Assembly: GCA_021806295.1 (NCBI GenBank)
Contig: JAJZXS010000014.1
Span: 1-33,119 of the forward strand
Direction of reading: 5' to 3'
Origin: Thermoplasmata archaeon
GTDB taxonomy: Archaea; Thermoplasmatota; Thermoplasmata; Thermoplasmatales; Thermoplasmataceae
Length of the DNA stretch: 33,119 nucleotides
Under the pieces are notes generated by a model. The model saw only the letters and a list, made by a program, of their open reading frames with translations, ran no database searches and had not been told where the DNA came from. This document shows, piece after piece, positions 32,053-33,119 of this stretch. How positions within the stretch are numbered: the stretch's first letter is position 1; each line of letters starts with the position of its first letter. The position numbers and the translations under genes are program-made.

Positions 32053-33119
32053 CTTCCTGATTCATGGACAAAGCTTGCCCTGACATACGGACCTATATTC
32101 AGTCCTTCCAGGGTATTGGCATTCATCTCCACAGGCGTATATTCCCTTAGGCGCTCCACAGGTATATTTATTTTATATTTTTTATTTATTTTTTTAATTC
32201 CATAGTATATATCGTTTAATGCAGAATTATAATCTCTATCTATAATAAAACCACACTCAGGGCATTTATATATTCTATCTTTCAGTTTGATATCATATTT
32301 ATTATGGCAGTTAGAGCATTCCCTTGTAGTGGCCATGAATCTGTCAAGAAGTATAAATGTTGAGGCCTTATGCTTAAGTGCCTCCTTTATTCCACCTATC
32401 CCTGTTGACTCTATTCTTTTTCCGAATAGCCTCTGCCATCCACTAATGTCATCATCCTGTGTTATTACTATATCATAGCTTGAGGATAGATAATGTACTA
32501 TCTTGTTTACAGTGTCCTTTCTCTTATTGGTTGTTTTTGTTTGTTCTGCATTTAGTCTATTTTTTAATTTATAGTAGTTGTTTGAGTGTTTTATTTTTTT
32601 AGATAACCTTCTCTGTATTCTCCTTTCTTTTTTGGATTTTGGAATATTGAAGTTTAATACTAATCCATTGGAGCAGGTTAGCTGGTTTTTGATTCCAAGG
32701 TCAAAGGAAACCATTGACTGCTGTTCCAATGGCACTGTTGTTTTCTCTTTATTCCTGTATGCAGTTATATTCACATAGTAGCTGTTATTCTTATGAATTA
32801 ACAGAGCACTTGCCGGGTCAAAGGATGAATCTAAATTTTCAAGGCCATAAACCCTGATATGCTGTTTTATTCCCTGAATTTTAATATAGTTACTGTCGAT
32901 AATCCTGTATGTAATATTATACTGCTTTAAAGGTATAGATGATACCTTATGCTTATACTTTAATCTTCCCACAGGGAATCCTTTATTTTTTAATTCATGC
33001 AATCCCTTTATGTTGTCTATGGCCCTGTCAATAATACCCTGCTTCATCTGTGATGGTATATATTTTAATTCCCTTATCTCATAATGGTCCTTTACATACA
33101 CTGGTACTTCATTTATCTT
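32034..33119 (-). CDS. tnpB: TnpB (OrfB) RNA-guided nuclease-like protein, 5' end cut by window
   Basis: At least 355 residues; a GTG at 33101 is the first in-window start, but the frame (KINEVPVYVK) stays open to the edge, so the true start is probably outside. Numbering from GTG 33101. Seen: RuvC-I FDLGIKN with Asp134; a basic helical segment (about 154-195); RuvC-II region DIVITQDDDISGW, where Gln215 stands at the usual Glu place and no Glu is present; LLDRFMATTRECSNC; zinc cysteines 262, 265, 280, 283; RuvC-III IIDRDYNSA with Asp288/Asp290. TnpB uses a guide RNA from the element's right end to cut DNA and retain the element. The missing Glu may reduce or abolish cutting. Confidence 0.9.
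   Translation of the reverse strand, partial: KINEVPVYVKDHYEIRELKYIPSQMKQGIIDRAIDNIKGLHELKNKGFPVGRLKYKHKVSSIPLKQYNITYRIIDSNYIKIQGIKQHIRVYGLENLDSSFDPASALLIHKNNSYYVNITAYRNKEKTTVPLEQQSMVSFDLGIKNQLTCSNGLVLNFNIPKSKKERRIQRRLSKKIKHSNNYYKLKNRLNAEQTKTTNKRKDTVNKIVHYLSSSYDIVITQDDDISGWQRLFGKRIESTGIGGIKEALKHKASTFILLDRFMATTRECSNCHNKYDIKLKDRIYKCPECGFIIDRDYNSALNDIYYGIKKINKKYKINIPVERLREYTPVEMNANTLEGLNIGPYVRASFVHESGSLNVLA

Larger units (their letters stand above)
32016..33119 (-). mobile_element. IS200/IS605-IS1341 group element, right end and tnpB, cut by window
   Basis: A TnpB gene followed by a bulged hairpin and TCAA (32019-32016 on the minus strand), the arrangement at the right end of IS605-type elements, in which the tetranucleotide next to the cleavage site is of the TCAA kind. 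The left end and any tnpA lie outside the window, so it cannot be told whether the element is autonomous. The exact right boundary is inferred. Confidence 0.6.

Noticed and set aside
1-33119. CRISPR arrays, rRNA, tRNA and riboswitches
   Set aside because: No regularly spaced repeats and no recognisable structured RNA seen on either strand; intergenic regions are short.

Overview
The window looks like chromosome from a Thermoplasmatales archaeon, most like the Ferroplasma/Acidiplasma group. The DNA is AT-rich, and ATA and AGG codons are frequent. Many genes start at the first base or so of the transcript, with a TATA element about 25 bases before the start codon and no Shine-Dalgarno. The gene set is archaeal: CDP-archaeol synthase, Pth2, NOB1, type II methionine aminopeptidase, class I lysyl-tRNA synthetase, Orc1/Cdc6, a family-B polymerase, DUF763 and DUF99. 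The genus is an inference; no rRNA is present to test it.

Layout. 1-1831 (minus): an OFA-type MFS transporter cut by the left edge, a small membrane protein, and a NicO-like HX4DH membrane protein. 1935-3303: a cytoplasmic sulfite-oxidase-fold molybdoprotein facing exonuclease III. 3411-6895: a hydantoinase/oxoprolinase pair, hyuA-hyuB. 7004-11763: DUF763; the HTH-CBS regulator-carS-pth2 operon; divergent thymidylate kinase; methionine aminopeptidase; a membrane protein. 11881-14574: E1-like ThiF/MoeB protein, TauE/SafE permease, NOB1 and an unknown protein. 14615-16605: a Rieske ferredoxin overlapping a fused ETF beta-alpha flavoprotein. 16942-23261: SMP-30 lactonase and an MFS carrier, DUF99 with PRPP synthetase, a zinc alcohol dehydrogenase and another MFS carrier. 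23496-27590: cyclophilin, two small unknown genes, a divergent family-B DNA polymerase, and a convergent Orc1/Cdc6 gene. 27875-31966: an NCS1 permease and the operon HIT protein-PyrE-like regulator-LysRS. 32016-33119: a TnpB gene with its right-end hairpin, cut by the right edge.

How the parts work together. Carbon acquisition (MFS carriers, lactonase, alcohol dehydrogenase, hydantoinase) and electron transfer (ETF, Rieske) sit among housekeeping genes for translation, nucleotide and lipid synthesis. Genes are tightly packed, with 4-base ATGA overlaps inside operons and convergent pairs that touch or overlap.

The most interesting part is 24026-27590. The polymerase keeps the motif A aspartate but has lost the first aspartate of motif C and the recognisable exonuclease residues, like the PolB2 group. 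It overlaps one of two small co-directed genes and faces an Orc1/Cdc6 paralogue. This resembles the damage-induced PolB2 (Dpo2) operon of Sulfolobales, which is controlled by an Orc1/Cdc6 paralogue. Second is the TnpB at the right edge, which lacks a glutamate in its RuvC-II motif and abuts the promoter of the HIT-gfcR-lysS operon.
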